A model generated the notes under the pieces. The model saw nothing but the letters and a program-made list of their open reading frames with translations, was not told the DNA's origin and searched no databases. Position numbers and translations under genes: made by a program. Shown piece after piece: positions 1-8,794 of a stretch of 61,242 nt of DNA. Within the stretch, counting starts at the first letter, position 1; the number at the start of each line of letters is the position of its first letter. The stretch lies in contig NZ_MSDU01000011.1 in NCBI RefSeq assembly GCF_001936625.1, positions 1-61,242 of the forward strand, in the 5' to 3' direction. The DNA comes from Domibacillus antri. Lineage in GTDB: Bacteria; Bacillota; Bacilli; Bacillales; Domibacillaceae.

Positions 1-3
1 GGT

Positions 4-1392
4 TTATTTTGGGGTTACATATGTCAACGTTAACACTGCCACAGCCTCTACATGCACTGTCTGCGGAAACATATCGACTGGCTGCACTTCACATGTGGTG
101 TACCCGCCGTCTTCGAGTGTTCGCAAGTCACGGGCAAGTGTGCCGGGGTTGCAGGAAACATAAACGACTTTTTTCGGCTTCATGTCCAAGATCGTTTGTA
201 GCAATGCTTCGTCGCAGCCTTTGCGCGGCGGATCGACGACGATGACGTCCGGACGGATGCCTTGCTTATGCCATGCGGGAATGACTTCTTCCGCTTTGCC
301 TGCTTCGAAATGAGCGTTTGTGATGCCGTTCAGCTCCGCATTTTTCTTTGCGTCTTCAATAGCCTGCGGGACGATTTCAACGCCGTATACTTTCTTGGCT
401 TTTTTCGCAAGAAACAGGGAAATGCTTCCGATGCCGCAATACGCATCAATGACGGTTTCATTGCCGGACAATTCCGCATAGTCAAGTGCTTTTCCATACA
501 TCACTTCTGTCTGCACCGGATTGACCTGATAAAACGAGCGGGCGGAAATCGCAAATTTCACATCGCCGATCGTATCGTAAATCACGTCTTCTCCCCATAA
601 TGTCCGCGTTTGATTCCCGAAAATGACATTCGTTTTATCGGGGTTTACATTTTGCACAATTGATGTGATGCCTGGCACCGCGTCCTGAATCCCTTTAATA
701 ATCGCTTCTTTGTTCGGCAACTCGGCTGTTCTTGTAATCAATACCGCCATTTTTTCACCGGTCTGCCAGCCGATCCGCGCCATAACGTGACGAAGTACGC
801 CTTTGTGCCGTTTTTCATCATACGGCATCACACCATTCGCGGCGCAAATATCTTTCACTTTTTGAATGATGTCATCGCTCTCTTCGTGCTGGATCAAGCA
901 CTCGTTCATATCAATGATGTCGTGGCTCCGTTTTTTGTAAAAACCGGCGACAATGCGTCCGCCGGAGAGTCCGACCGGCACCTGCGCTTTGTTCCGGTAG
1001 CGCCACGGCTCTTCCATGCCGAGAACCGGATGAACCGGCACGTCCGGCAGCTTTGCAATCCGGTCCATTACGTTGCGCACCTGATTATATTTCATTTTCA
1101 GCTGGCCTTCGTACGTCATGTGCTGAAGCTGGCAGCCGCCGCATTCCTCATATACCGGGCACGGCGGGTCCTGACGTTCGGGCACTGTCTTATTTAATCG
1201 GATCAGTTTCGCAAATCCGTAGCCTTTATTCAATTTCGTTACTTCAATTTCGCCCGTTTCATCCGGCAGCGCTCCTTCGACAAACAGCGGATAGCCGTCC
1301 ACTTTCGCCACCGCTTTTCCTTCATGCGTTAAATCGGTAAACGTGACGTTTAAAACATCCTTCATTTTTACCGGAGCTTGAATCTTTGCCAC
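4..1392 (-). CDS. rlmCD: 23S rRNA (uracil-5-)-methyltransferase, RlmCD/RumA family
   Basis: SAM-dependent methyltransferase that makes 5-methyluridine in 23S rRNA. An N-terminal TRAM-like domain ([12 protein letters not shown]) is followed by a Cys cluster for a 4Fe-4S centre ([10 protein letters not shown], with another Cys in MNECLIQ), a SAM-binding motif ([12 protein letters not shown]) and the catalytic Cys in [14 protein letters not shown] place the start at the GTG at 1392, 8 nt after GAGGAG, giving 462 aa, close to the roughly 460 aa of the B. subtilis protein. An in-frame ATG at 1455 would add 21 residues but has a poorer site. It lies at the end of the gatCAB-dgkB side of the window as in B. 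subtilis, although other genes are interposed here. The bifunctional (two-site) activity is inferred from the Bacillus homologue. Confidence 0.93.
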   Translation of the reverse strand: MAKIQAPVKMKDVLNVTFTDLTHEGKAVAKVDGYPLFVEGALPDETGEIEVTKLNKGYGFAKLIRLNKTVPERQDPPCPVYEECGGCQLQHMTYEGQLKMKYNQVRNVMDRIAKLPDVPVHPVLGMEEPWRYRNKAQVPVGLSGGRIVAGFYKKRSHDIIDMNECLIQHEESDDIIQKVKDICAANGVMPYDEKRHKGVLRHVMARIGWQTGEKMAVLITRTAELPNKEAIIKGIQDAVPGITSIVQNVNPDKTNVIFGNQTRTLWGEDVIYDTIGDVKFAISARSFYQVNPVQTEVMYGKALDYAELSGNETVIDAYCGIGSISLFLAKKAKKVYGVEIVPQAIEDAKKNAELNGITNAHFEAGKAEEVIPAWHKQGIRPDVIVVDPPRKGCDEALLQTILDMKPKKVVYVSCNPGTLARDLRTLEDGGYTTCEVQPVDMFPQTVHVEAVAVLTLTYVTPK

Positions 1393-1562
1393 AATTACAT
1401 CTCCTCTTTCTAAATTAAAAAGTTCATCGTATTCTTTGGAAACCCGCGTTTCCATCTTATTTTCTTTCCCGAGCCGATTAACAAGTATACCATAATATGT
1501 TTACACGGTGGAAAATAATAGTTAACATTTAAGTAATAACTATTATGAAGAAGGTGTCTATC

Positions 1563-2333
1563 ATGGAAGAATTAAATGGCTTGCTGCTTTTGTATTTAGT
1601 CTTTTTCGGCTTTTTAGCTGCTTTTATTGATTCCGTAGTCGGCGGCGGCGGATTAATTTCCATTCCGGCACTGATGTCGGCCGGCCTTCCACCTTCTGCC
1701 GCCATCGCTACCAATAAGCTGGCCAGCTCAATGGGATCACTGACGAGTACAATCGCCTTTATCCGCGCGGGAAAAGTAGATTTTCGACTGACCGGCAAAT
1801 TATTTCCGCTCGTTTTTTTCGGATCGCTGCTCGGTGCCATCACCGTTTATTTTGTATCGTCTGAAATCTTAAAGCCTCTCGTTCTTGTGCTGCTCGTTGT
1901 GGTCTTAGTCTATACGATTTTCAAAAAAGACTGGGGCAGCAAATCGACCTACAAACAGCTTCAATGGAAAAACGCCGCATTGTTTGCAGCAGCCATCTTT
2001 ATAATCGGCTTTTATGACGGCTTTTTAGGTCCGGGCACCGGATCGTTTATTTTATTTGCGTTTTTACTTATTGGTTTTGATTTCATTCAGTCTGCCGGCA
2101 ACGCCAAATTCCTGAACTTCGGCAGTAATATCGCTTCGATGATCATGTTTTTATTTCTCGATATGATTCACATTGGATACGGACTGACAATGGGCGCTGC
2201 CATGATTCTCGGCGCAATCGCTGGCTCCAGATTCGCGATCAGACACGGCGCTGCTTACGTCCGGCTTCTTTTTATTATCGTGACCATTGTACTCATCGGA
2301 AAAAATATATACGATTACTTAAAAGCAATGTAA
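1563..2333 (+). CDS. TSUP (TauE/SafE) family membrane permease
   Basis: Integral membrane protein of about 256 aa with roughly seven to eight hydrophobic segments, of the TauE/SafE family that exports or imports sulfite, sulfonates or other small organic anions. The N-terminal half carries the family's Gly-rich loop after the first helix (DSVVGGGGLISIPAL), and the second half repeats it as GFYDGFLGPGTGSF. It resembles YfcA-type members. The ATG at 1563 is preceded by GAAGGTG at good spacing; an in-frame ATG 18 nt upstream lies ahead of that site. Its 3' end overlaps the convergent DUF2085 gene by 15 nt. The substrate cannot be read from the sequence. Confidence 0.85.
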   Translation: MEELNGLLLLYLVFFGFLAAFIDSVVGGGGLISIPALMSAGLPPSAAIATNKLASSMGSLTSTIAFIRAGKVDFRLTGKLFPLVFFGSLLGAITVYFVSSEILKPLVLVLLVVVLVYTIFKKDWGSKSTYKQLQWKNAALFAAAIFIIGFYDGFLGPGTGSFILFAFLLIGFDFIQSAGNAKFLNFGSNIASMIMFLFLDMIHIGYGLTMGAAMILGAIAGSRFAIRHGAAYVRLLFIIVTIVLIGKNIYDYLKAM

Positions 2334-2675
2334 GATCAGTTCCGCTCCTGTATTGGCAACACGAACAGTAAATTGCGCAAGTCCAAATCCTGCTAAAAAG
2401 CCCGTGATGATTCGAAGCGGGTTACTGCTTACACGCAGCTGCTTCTTTTTTGTAAATCCATCCAGTAACATTGGAATATTTAATGCCACTCCTGCTAATA
2501 ATGACGGGATAAATGATAGAATTGGCGAAAAAAATGCCATTGGTACAGCAGAAAATAAGCCGATAAGTAAAAACATGCATCGATAGCAGAACGGAAACTG
2601 TTTGCCGAAAACAACAAGTGAACGCTCCCGGCGGCGGTGGCATGGCATGAATTGCAACGTCAAGAAATCTTTCAT
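2319..2675 (-). CDS. DUF2085 small membrane protein
   Basis: A 118-aa protein with the DUF2085 signature: FMPCHRRRERSLVVFG followed by PFCYRC near the N terminus (CHR-x3-RS and CYRC), then three hydrophobic segments. The conserved Cys/His pairs suggest a metal or redox site at the membrane face, but the family has no known function. Its ATG overlaps the stop of the upstream Cys-rich gene (ATGA overlap at 2672-2675), so the two are probably translationally coupled. Its 3' end overlaps the convergent TSUP gene by 15 nt. Confidence 0.75.
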   Translation of the reverse strand: MKDFLTLQFMPCHRRRERSLVVFGKQFPFCYRCMFLLIGLFSAVPMAFFSPILSFIPSLLAGVALNIPMLLDGFTKKKQLRVSSNPLRIITGFLAGFGLAQFTVRVANTGAELILHCF

Positions 2676-2962
2676 GATGAACAGTCCGGACCGCAGTTGC
2701 AGTCTCCATCTCGATCACAGTCGAATGTTTTTCTATTAATGGCTGGGGTCGGACAGTCCACGTATAAACAATCTGTACAATTGTCTTCTTTCCCTTGTTT
2801 TCGCCTTTTGTTGTACCAGTAAATCGTATAGACAAATAACATTACTCCGAAAAGAAACCAGATAATCAAGATGATCTGTTCGTTTTCTGTAGGGTTTGAT
2901 GTTAAGCCGATAACACTTCCTATGATGCAAATTAGCGCTGCAAAAAAACTAATAAAAATCAT
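2672..2962 (-). CDS. Small two-helix membrane protein with Cys-rich tail, unknown function
   Basis: A 96-aa protein not recognised as a named family. Two hydrophobic helices (about residues 1-20 and 28-48) are followed by a basic stretch (YNKRRKQGK) and a soluble tail holding seven Cys in about 35 residues, interleaved with Asp (CTDC, VDC, FDC, GDCNCG, PDC). That composition suggests metal binding or a cluster of disulfides. The start at 2962 has AAAGGTGG upstream at normal spacing. It overlaps the DUF2085 gene by 4 nt, so the two products may act together. Metal binding is inference only. Confidence 0.7.
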   Translation of the reverse strand: MIFISFFAALICIIGSVIGLTSNPTENEQIILIIWFLFGVMLFVYTIYWYNKRRKQGKEDNCTDCLYVDCPTPAINRKTFDCDRDGDCNCGPDCSS

Positions 2963-3046
2963 CTCTTACCACCTTTTTGGTTCATCATATCATGTTTAAA
3001 AAATCCATTAAAAGGAATAGTAAGTAGCACAAGGAGATGAATCATA

Positions 3047-3466
3047 ATGAGTCAACTTAAAGATGAGATTTTAACGATATTGAAAGAAAACCGGGTTGGA
3101 ACGATGGCGACAGTTCACGACAATAAGCCGCGTTCACGATATATGACCTTTTTTAACGATGATTTGACACTTTACACTGTAACGAGCAAAGACACACATA
3201 AAACGGAAGACATCGAACAAAATCCATATACACATATTTTGCTTGGATATGAAGGAGATGGCGTCGGCGATACGTACGTGGAAATCGAAGGGAAAATCAG
3301 CGAATCTGATGATGGAAGCTTGCGGGAAAAAGTATGGAATGAGCATCTCGAGCCATGGTTTGACGGCCCGCAGGATCCAAAGATGCTCATTTTGCAAATT
3401 ACCCCGGAGCAAATTCGGTTAATGAATAAAACAAATAAACCGCCGCAAACGCTGGAACTTTCATAA
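3047..3466 (+). CDS. Pyridoxamine 5'-phosphate oxidase-like (general stress protein 26 type) protein
   Basis: A 139-aa FMN-binding split-barrel protein of the general-stress-protein-26 group. Recognisable are the N-terminal LKENRVGTMATVHDNKPRSRYM segment (given as a landmark), the strand FNDDLTLYTVTSKDTHKTEDIE and the C-terminal ILQITPEQIRLMN. Members bind flavin and may act in oxidative stress, but the substrate is unknown. The start follows AAGGAGATG at good spacing. The gene stands alone, with a terminator right after the stop and an unusual periodic repeat beyond it. Confidence 0.82.
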   Translation: MSQLKDEILTILKENRVGTMATVHDNKPRSRYMTFFNDDLTLYTVTSKDTHKTEDIEQNPYTHILLGYEGDGVGDTYVEIEGKISESDDGSLREKVWNEHLEPWFDGPQDPKMLILQITPEQIRLMNKTNKPPQTLELS

Positions 3467-3468
3467 AT

Positions 3469-3511
3469 AAGAGGGAGATGCAGCAAAAGTTCATTGAGAC
3501 ATCTCCCTCTT
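3469..3511 (+). terminator. Rho-independent terminator-like hairpin after the stress-protein gene
   Basis: A 12-bp perfect inverted repeat, AAGAGGGAGATG (3469-3480) and its complement (3500-3511), with a 19-nt loop, followed by TATTTCG rather than a long T run. It is joined directly to the periodic GGCC array and shares its 3' arm and trailing ATTTCG with the copy near 54.88 kb. Confidence 0.7.
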
Positions 3512-3650
3512 ATTTCGTTGGCCGGATTTTCGATTTTGGGCCGGAATACTTGCAGCAAAAGCCGGATTTTTAATAATCCGGCCTTTAAACGGATATATCG
3601 GCCTAAATGGTGCATAATCCGGCTTTCGCGCGGCACTTCCGGGACAACTT
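3512..3650 (+). repeat. Post-terminator 20-nt periodic array, copy A (GGCC type)
   Basis: Degenerate tandem units beginning GGCCGGATT or GGCYTT start near 3520, 3539, 3560, 3580, 3600, 3621 and 3641, a spacing of 19-21 nt. Units often end in AATCC. It lies between the convergent stress-protein gene and the ABC exporter and has no coding potential. The first 100 nt align with the minus strand of copy C at 54.8 kb, including the preceding terminator arm. It is not a CRISPR: units are contiguous, degenerate and without spacers. Confidence 0.75.
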
Positions 3651-3661
3651 TTTCCATTAAA

Positions 3662-5398
3662 TCACTCCGCTATTTCCACACCGACCACTTCCGTATATGT
3701 GCCAATGGCTTCAATTTTCCCATCGCGCAAAGCAATCACCTGATCGGCCCGGCTGATAGTGTTCAGACGATGGGCAATCACAAAGCTTGTACGGCCTTCC
3801 ATCAACCGGCCGAGCGCTTCCTGAATGTGCAGTTCGGTAATCGTATCAATGCTGCTCGTCGCCTCGTCTAAAACTAATATAACCGGATCTGCTAAAATAG
3901 CACGGGCAATCGCGATCAACTGCCGCTGTCCCTGACTGATGCCAGAACCGTCCTGACTCAATTTTGCCGCATATCCAGCCGGCATTTTCATAATAAAAGA
4001 ATGGGCATTGGCAAGCCGGGCCGCTTCAATCACTTCCTCATCTGTTGCTTCAAGGCGTCCATAGCGAATGTTTTCCATGACGGTCTCTTCAAACAGCACG
4101 GTATCCTGCAGGACAAATCCCATCTGCCTTCTCAGACTTGCACCTGAAATCTCACGGCTGTCGACGCCGTCAAATAAAATCGCTCCACTGTCCGGCTCAT
4201 AAAAACGTGCCAGTAAATTCATAATCGTTGTTTTCCCCGATCCGGTCGGTCCGATCAGCGCGATCATATCCCCTTTTGATACACTAAATGAAACACCGGA
4301 AAGCGTCTCTTTTCCTTTTTCATACGAGAACGAAACGCTTTGAAAAGCAACTTCCCCCAAAAGATCATGGTGCGTACCTGACTGACCATCGACCGATTCA
4401 TCCGTATCCATAATATCAAATACACGCTCTGCCCCCGCTACAGCGGACAAAAGGGTATTATACTGGTTCGCTAGGTCGTTCAGCGGCCTTGTAAACTGGC
4501 GGGCGTATTCCGTGAAAATAACAATCGTCCCAACCGATGCATGGCCGTTCAGTGCAAGAACACCTCCGGCAAGGGCGATCATCGCAAAACTCGTGTTGTT
4601 CAGCACGTTCATCAATTTGGGAATGAAACCGGAATAGGCTTGCGCCAAGTACCCCGCTTCTCTTAACCGTTCATTTTTCTCCATAAATTCGCCGATCATT
4701 TCGTCTTCACGGGAAAACATTTTCACGATATGACGGCTCGAAATCGCTTCTTCAATGAAGCCATTTAAATCGCCAAGATGGCGCTGCTGCTCTTTAAATT
4801 TTGGTCCCGTCCTGCTTGTGATCCATTTCATTCCTCCGAACATAAGCGGAATAATTAACAATGTGACCAACGTTAAAATCGGACTTAAATACAGCATGAC
4901 TGCAATGGACCCGATAAGCGTCAGCACTCCTGACGCAACTTGAATAATCGTGCTGTTCAGTGTACTGCTGATGTTGTCAATATCATTCGTCACGCGGCTC
5001 ATCAGTTCTCCGTGCCGCCGCTTATCAAAAAAGGCGACCGGCAGTCTGTGAAAATGGCGGAACAGGTCATCACGCAGCTCATAGACCGTTTTCTGTGCAA
5101 TGTCGGCCATCCAGTAGTTTTGCAAAAACATAACGGCTGAATAACTCACATAAACGAGCGCAAGGCCGCCGAGCAGCCATAAAAGACCTCGTCCATCTCC
5201 GGTCGATATATAGTCATCAATAGCAATACCCGTCAGTAACGGCCCTGCCAGCGCTAAAACCGAACTGAGCGCAACCATAACAAGTGTTAGGATCAGCTTT
5301 CCTTTTCGTTTCAACAAATAAGCGGCGATTCGTTTCAATGTTCCGGACATATTGGCAATTTTCGGCTTCGGTTTCGGATTAGCGCCGTGTCTGTTCAT
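3662..5398 (-). CDS. ABC exporter half-transporter, catalytically competent subunit
   Basis: Fused membrane and ATPase domains (six predicted helices, then an NBD from about residue 330), 578 aa. Visible motifs: Walker A GPTGSGKTT, Q-loop FVLQDTVLF, Walker B VILVLDEATS with the catalytic Glu, and switch His in IAHRLNTI. The signature is ISQGQRQ rather than LSGGQ. The start at 5398 (MNRHGANPK) follows AGGAAGAG; a further-upstream ATG would run deep into the preceding gene. It overlaps that gene by 20 nt, which fits a heterodimeric exporter such as B. subtilis YfiB/YfiC, whose sizes match. A multidrug or lipid substrate is likely but not shown. Confidence 0.88.
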   Translation of the reverse strand: MNRHGANPKPKPKIANMSGTLKRIAAYLLKRKGKLILTLVMVALSSVLALAGPLLTGIAIDDYISTGDGRGLLWLLGGLALVYVSYSAVMFLQNYWMADIAQKTVYELRDDLFRHFHRLPVAFFDKRRHGELMSRVTNDIDNISSTLNSTIIQVASGVLTLIGSIAVMLYLSPILTLVTLLIIPLMFGGMKWITSRTGPKFKEQQRHLGDLNGFIEEAISSRHIVKMFSREDEMIGEFMEKNERLREAGYLAQAYSGFIPKLMNVLNNTSFAMIALAGGVLALNGHASVGTIVIFTEYARQFTRPLNDLANQYNTLLSAVAGAERVFDIMDTDESVDGQSGTHHDLLGEVAFQSVSFSYEKGKETLSGVSFSVSKGDMIALIGPTGSGKTTIMNLLARFYEPDSGAILFDGVDSREISGASLRRQMGFVLQDTVLFEETVMENIRYGRLEATDEEVIEAARLANAHSFIMKMPAGYAAKLSQDGSGISQGQRQLIAIARAILADPVILVLDEATSSIDTITELHIQEALGRLMEGRTSFVIAHRLNTISRADQVIALRDGKIEAIGTYTEVVGVEIAE

Positions 5399-7109
5399 AC
5401 GTCTCTTCCTTTCTTCCCTGCGACTCCATGAGGTGTTGATATAATCCATTTTCAGCAGCCAGCTGCTCATGTGTGCCCGAAGCCGCCACTTTCCCGTCTT
5501 CAATCATAAAAATGTGATCCGCCAGCTCCGCCGTTATAATTTTTTGTGTGACAATAAAAACGGTGCATTTTTCTGCTGTAATCGCATCAATTAAAGCCGC
5601 TTCTGTTTTCACATCAAGTGCGCTCGTACTATCATCCAGCAGCAAAATATCCGGCTTGCGAATAAGTGCCCGCGCGATGGACAATCGCTGTTTTTGTCCA
5701 CCCGATAACGTGACACCCTTCTGACCAATCACTGTTTTGTATCCTTCTGGAAGCGACGTGATTGTATCGTGAATCTGCGCTTTCCGTGCTGCTTCCACCA
5801 CTTCCTCCTCCGTCGCCTCCTTTTTGCCCCAGCGAATATTTTCTAAAATGGAGCCGGTAAAGAGATGAGACTCCTGCGGCACAAAACCAATTTTACGCCG
5901 GAGCGAATCCATGTCCATTCCGCTGATTTCACGCCCGCCAATGGACAAAACACCGGAATCCGGTTCATATAACCGCGGAATAAGTGACAACAGCGCCGAC
6001 TTTCCCGCCCCTGTCTCACCAAGAATAGCCGCTATTTCACCACGCTTCACGGTCATTGACAGCCTGTTTAAAACAGGTGCCGTGCCGCCCGGATACGTGA
6101 ATGTGACATTTTCAAAGACAATATCCCCATTTTCCGGATATGTTTCCGTCATCGGCTTCAGCTTTTCCTCTTCCATCTGCAGTACTTCATCAATCCGCCC
6201 GGCTGACGCTTTTCCGCGTGCAAATGCAATCGTAATGAAGGTGAGAATCGACAAGGAGATAATGATTCGGGCCGCATAGTTAATAATCGCAACAATTTCG
6301 CCGGTTGTCGCATTTCCACTTTGCATTTCAACAAACCCGAACCATAGAATGAAGAGAAGGCTTCCATTCATAACCAGCAGCAAAATAGGGACAATGCTTT
6401 CAAAGGTGCGGATCACCCGAATCGTTTCATCCATTAGTGCCATTCCTGCTTGTTGAAACCGTGCTTTTTCATGATCGTGCCGGACAAATGCTTTAATTAA
6501 ACGGATGCCGGTTAAATTTTCGCGCATGACACTATTGACTTTGTCGAGTTTCTTTTGCACTTGCTGAAACATGCCTGCCCCCCGCCTCATCATGAACAGC
6601 ATAAACACCGTCATGATCGGCACCGTGACAAGTAAAACAAGCGACAAGCCGAAATGAACGTAAACGGCCATTGCTGTTCCAAAAATAATCAAAAGCGGTG
6701 CGCGCATCATAATCCGCAAGCTCATAAAAACGGCATTTTGCAGCTGCGTCACGTCGTTGGTCATACGGGTAATAAGTGTAGACGTGTCAAAATGGCCGTA
6801 TTGGGCAAAAGAAAAAGACTGTACTTTTTCAATTAATTTTTTCCGTATATCGAACCCGTAGTTTTGGCCGATCCGGGCCGCAATAAACGAGTTTGTGATG
6901 CCGGCCGCAAATGCAAAAAGCGAAAGGGCGATCATCACTGCTCCACATCGGATAACCGCGTCAAGGTCCCCCGCCACGATTCCGTCATCAATCATTTTCG
7001 CCATCAAAATAGGCAGGATCAATTCGACCGCAAGCTCCAGCAGCATGAGCCCCCACGCTGCCGCCATTTTCAACCGATACGGCTTTAATAATGAAAGCAC
7101 TCCATTCAT
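5379..7109 (-). CDS. ABC exporter half-transporter, degenerate-site subunit
   Basis: First gene of the exporter pair, 576 aa: an N-terminal six-helix domain and a C-terminal NBD. Walker A is GETGAGKSA and the signature LSGGQKQR is canonical. Walker B ends LLLDDSTS, with Asp in place of the catalytic Glu, and the switch His is replaced by Gln in IVTQKI. The partner supplies normal residues at both positions. This is the known pattern of asymmetric heterodimeric exporters in which one of the two ATP sites is degenerate. The two genes overlap by 20 nt, so equal production by coupling is likely. Confidence 0.88.
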   Translation of the reverse strand: MNGVLSLLKPYRLKMAAAWGLMLLELAVELILPILMAKMIDDGIVAGDLDAVIRCGAVMIALSLFAFAAGITNSFIAARIGQNYGFDIRKKLIEKVQSFSFAQYGHFDTSTLITRMTNDVTQLQNAVFMSLRIMMRAPLLIIFGTAMAVYVHFGLSLVLLVTVPIMTVFMLFMMRRGAGMFQQVQKKLDKVNSVMRENLTGIRLIKAFVRHDHEKARFQQAGMALMDETIRVIRTFESIVPILLLVMNGSLLFILWFGFVEMQSGNATTGEIVAIINYAARIIISLSILTFITIAFARGKASAGRIDEVLQMEEEKLKPMTETYPENGDIVFENVTFTYPGGTAPVLNRLSMTVKRGEIAAILGETGAGKSALLSLIPRLYEPDSGVLSIGGREISGMDMDSLRRKIGFVPQESHLFTGSILENIRWGKKEATEEEVVEAARKAQIHDTITSLPEGYKTVIGQKGVTLSGGQKQRLSIARALIRKPDILLLDDSTSALDVKTEAALIDAITAEKCTVFIVTQKIITAELADHIFMIEDGKVAASGTHEQLAAENGLYQHLMESQGRKEETYEQTRR

Positions 7110-7159
7110 TTGTATTCCTTCTTCCAGTTTTTCTTATTTACAGTGTAGCAAATAAAGAA

Positions 7160-7189
7160 AAAGTTCGCCTGTCTAAAGAGGCGAACTTT
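7160..7189 (-). terminator. Terminator of the MarR-MFS operon, overlapping the MFS stop
   Basis: An 11-bp inverted repeat (AAAGTTCGCCT at 7160-7170 and its complement at 7179-7189), followed on the minus strand by a T-rich run. The MFS stop codon lies between the arms, so the hairpin contains the last codons of the gene. Confidence 0.8.
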
Positions 7190-8360
7190 CCGGTTGTTTT
7201 CCAGTTTTCTGTACAAAATAATAAACAATGATACCAGCCAGGACATATACAGCACACACAGCGTACAATGTCTTAAAGCCAAGCCCTGCTGCCGCAGCAC
7301 CGACTACAAACGAACCAAATCCAATCCCGAAATCGAAAAGGGATAAAAACGTAGCGGTCGCCAATGCTTTTTTCTCCGGACGCGCTCTCGAAATTGCAAT
7401 GGTCTGAAAGCCGGGAAAGAGCGTGCCCCATCCGAGTCCGATGACGCCAGCCGCGATTAAATAAAGCGCGGCTCCTCCTGCCTCGCTGAGAACAAGCAAG
7501 CCGGCTGCAAAAAGCGCAATCGATGGATAGATGATGACATTCGCCCCGTATTGATCAAACCAGCGCCCCGTAAATGGACGTGACAGCACGATGACAATGG
7601 CATATACGACGAAAAAATAGCCGGCGGCTGATCCCAGATGCAGCTCTTCTGCATAAACGGAAACGAACGATAAAATCGCTGAATACACAATCGCAAAAAA
7701 GAGCCCCGTTAACGCAATCGGGAGGGCCGATTTTTCAATTAAATGACCGGGGCTTACATTCAATTTGAATCGTTCACCTGATGGCGGCTGAATGACTTCG
7801 TCTTTTTTCAAAGAAAGGCCGATCAATAAGGAAACGGCTGCGATCATGATACAGACGAGAAATCCTGTTTTGATGCCCCATTCGTTCATGATCGCCAGAC
7901 CGGCAAATGGTCCGATGGCCATGGCGAGATTCATCGACATAACATAGTAACCCATTCCTTCTCCGCGGCGTGAATTCAGGATTATATTCGCGACGACTGC
8001 ACCTGCCGCGGTTGTCGCCATACCAAATCCAATGCCGTGAAAAAAGCGAAGAATGAGCAATGCAGCCAGCCCGTTCATAAACGGATACAATGTGGAGGCC
8101 GCAAGAAAAAGAACAAGTGAAGCAATAAGTACTCTTTTTTGTCCGAAATGTTCGACCCACTGTCCGGAAACAAATCGAATAAGAATCGCTGAAATTAAAA
8201 AGACCGTTGTCGCCAGTCCCGCTTCTGTTTCTGAACCGTTCAGTTCATTTAAAACATACACCGGCAGTGTAACGAGTAAAAAATAAAACGTCATAAATAA
8301 GAAAAAATTCGTTAAGGCAATTCCAATAAAATCTTTTGTCCATAAAGCTGGTTTACTCAT
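7173..8360 (-). CDS. MFS transporter, probable drug/proton efflux pump
   Basis: A 395-aa major facilitator with twelve hydrophobic segments. The motif-A region between helices 2 and 3 reads GQWVEHFGQKRVLIAS, close to the DHA family pattern G-x4-D-x-x-G-x-R. It begins inside the stop region of a MarR-type regulator (8-nt overlap), and a palindrome lies just upstream of that regulator. This MarR-MFS pairing usually means inducible export of a toxic compound. The inducer and substrate cannot be told from the sequence. Confidence 0.85.
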   Translation of the reverse strand: MSKPALWTKDFIGIALTNFFLFMTFYFLLVTLPVYVLNELNGSETEAGLATTVFLISAILIRFVSGQWVEHFGQKRVLIASLVLFLAASTLYPFMNGLAALLILRFFHGIGFGMATTAAGAVVANIILNSRRGEGMGYYVMSMNLAMAIGPFAGLAIMNEWGIKTGFLVCIMIAAVSLLIGLSLKKDEVIQPPSGERFKLNVSPGHLIEKSALPIALTGLFFAIVYSAILSFVSVYAEELHLGSAAGYFFVVYAIVIVLSRPFTGRWFDQYGANVIIYPSIALFAAGLLVLSEAGGAALYLIAAGVIGLGWGTLFPGFQTIAISRARPEKKALATATFLSLFDFGIGFGSFVVGAAAAGLGFKTLYAVCAVYVLAGIIVYYFVQKTGKQPESSPL

Positions 8361-8781
8361 GTGAAACTCCTTTCAATGTGACAAGCCATGATGCAAGCAT
8401 GGTCTTCATCACCATGCGCTGTTCATCCGGCACGCCGGCAAGCAGCCGTTCATTCATTGAAAGCACTGCCTGCTCCCATTCCGGATATGCTTTTTTTGCT
8501 TTTTCGGTCAATTCGATCATTTTTACACGTTTATCAGCGCCCGGCTTCTGCTGCACGTAGTCTTGCTTCATGAGCCGCTGAATCGTCCGTGTCATCGGCG
8601 GGGCTTCCACCGCCAAATATTCACATAAATCGGACTGTGGCATGCTTCCTTTTTCCTTTAAAACAAATAAAACAGCCCATTGTGCGCTGTAAAGTCCGAA
8701 CGACTGAAGTGTTTGGTTCGTCTGTTTCGTCAGTTCACGAGACAATTGGTAAATGGTATGAAACAGCTCATGCGTCGCCAT
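8353..8781 (-). CDS. MarR family transcriptional regulator
   Basis: A 142-aa winged-helix protein of the MarR/SlyA family. The central HTH and wing are visible as KEKGSMPQSDLCEYLAVEAP, then MTRTIQRLMKQDYVQQKPG with DKRVKMIELT, the conserved Asp-x-Arg wing. It precedes and overlaps the MFS gene. GGAGGC lies 4 nt before the ATG, and an 18-bp inverted repeat sits directly upstream of this site. Autorepression of regulator and pump is inferred from this layout. Confidence 0.9.
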   Translation of the reverse strand: MATHELFHTIYQLSRELTKQTNQTLQSFGLYSAQWAVLFVLKEKGSMPQSDLCEYLAVEAPPMTRTIQRLMKQDYVQQKPGADKRVKMIELTEKAKKAYPEWEQAVLSMNERLLAGVPDEQRMVMKTMLASWLVTLKGVSHE

Positions 8782-8794
8782 AAATGCCTCCTAT

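Noticed and set aside
787-1197. Plus-strand open frame of 136 codons opposite rlmCD
   Set aside because: It is the antisense shadow of a conserved gene, without a ribosome binding site or similarity. The same applies to other long antisense frames opposite gatA, ligA, purH, gcvPB and guaA.
2422-2835. A 137-codon frame overlapping the DUF2085 and Cys-rich genes
   Set aside because: The two shorter frames have family motifs, good ribosome binding sites and an ATGA overlap; this one has none.
3512-3650. A coding stretch across the GGCC array
   Set aside because: Open frames there are short, lack ribosome binding sites and have no family likeness; the period of 20 is not a multiple of 3.
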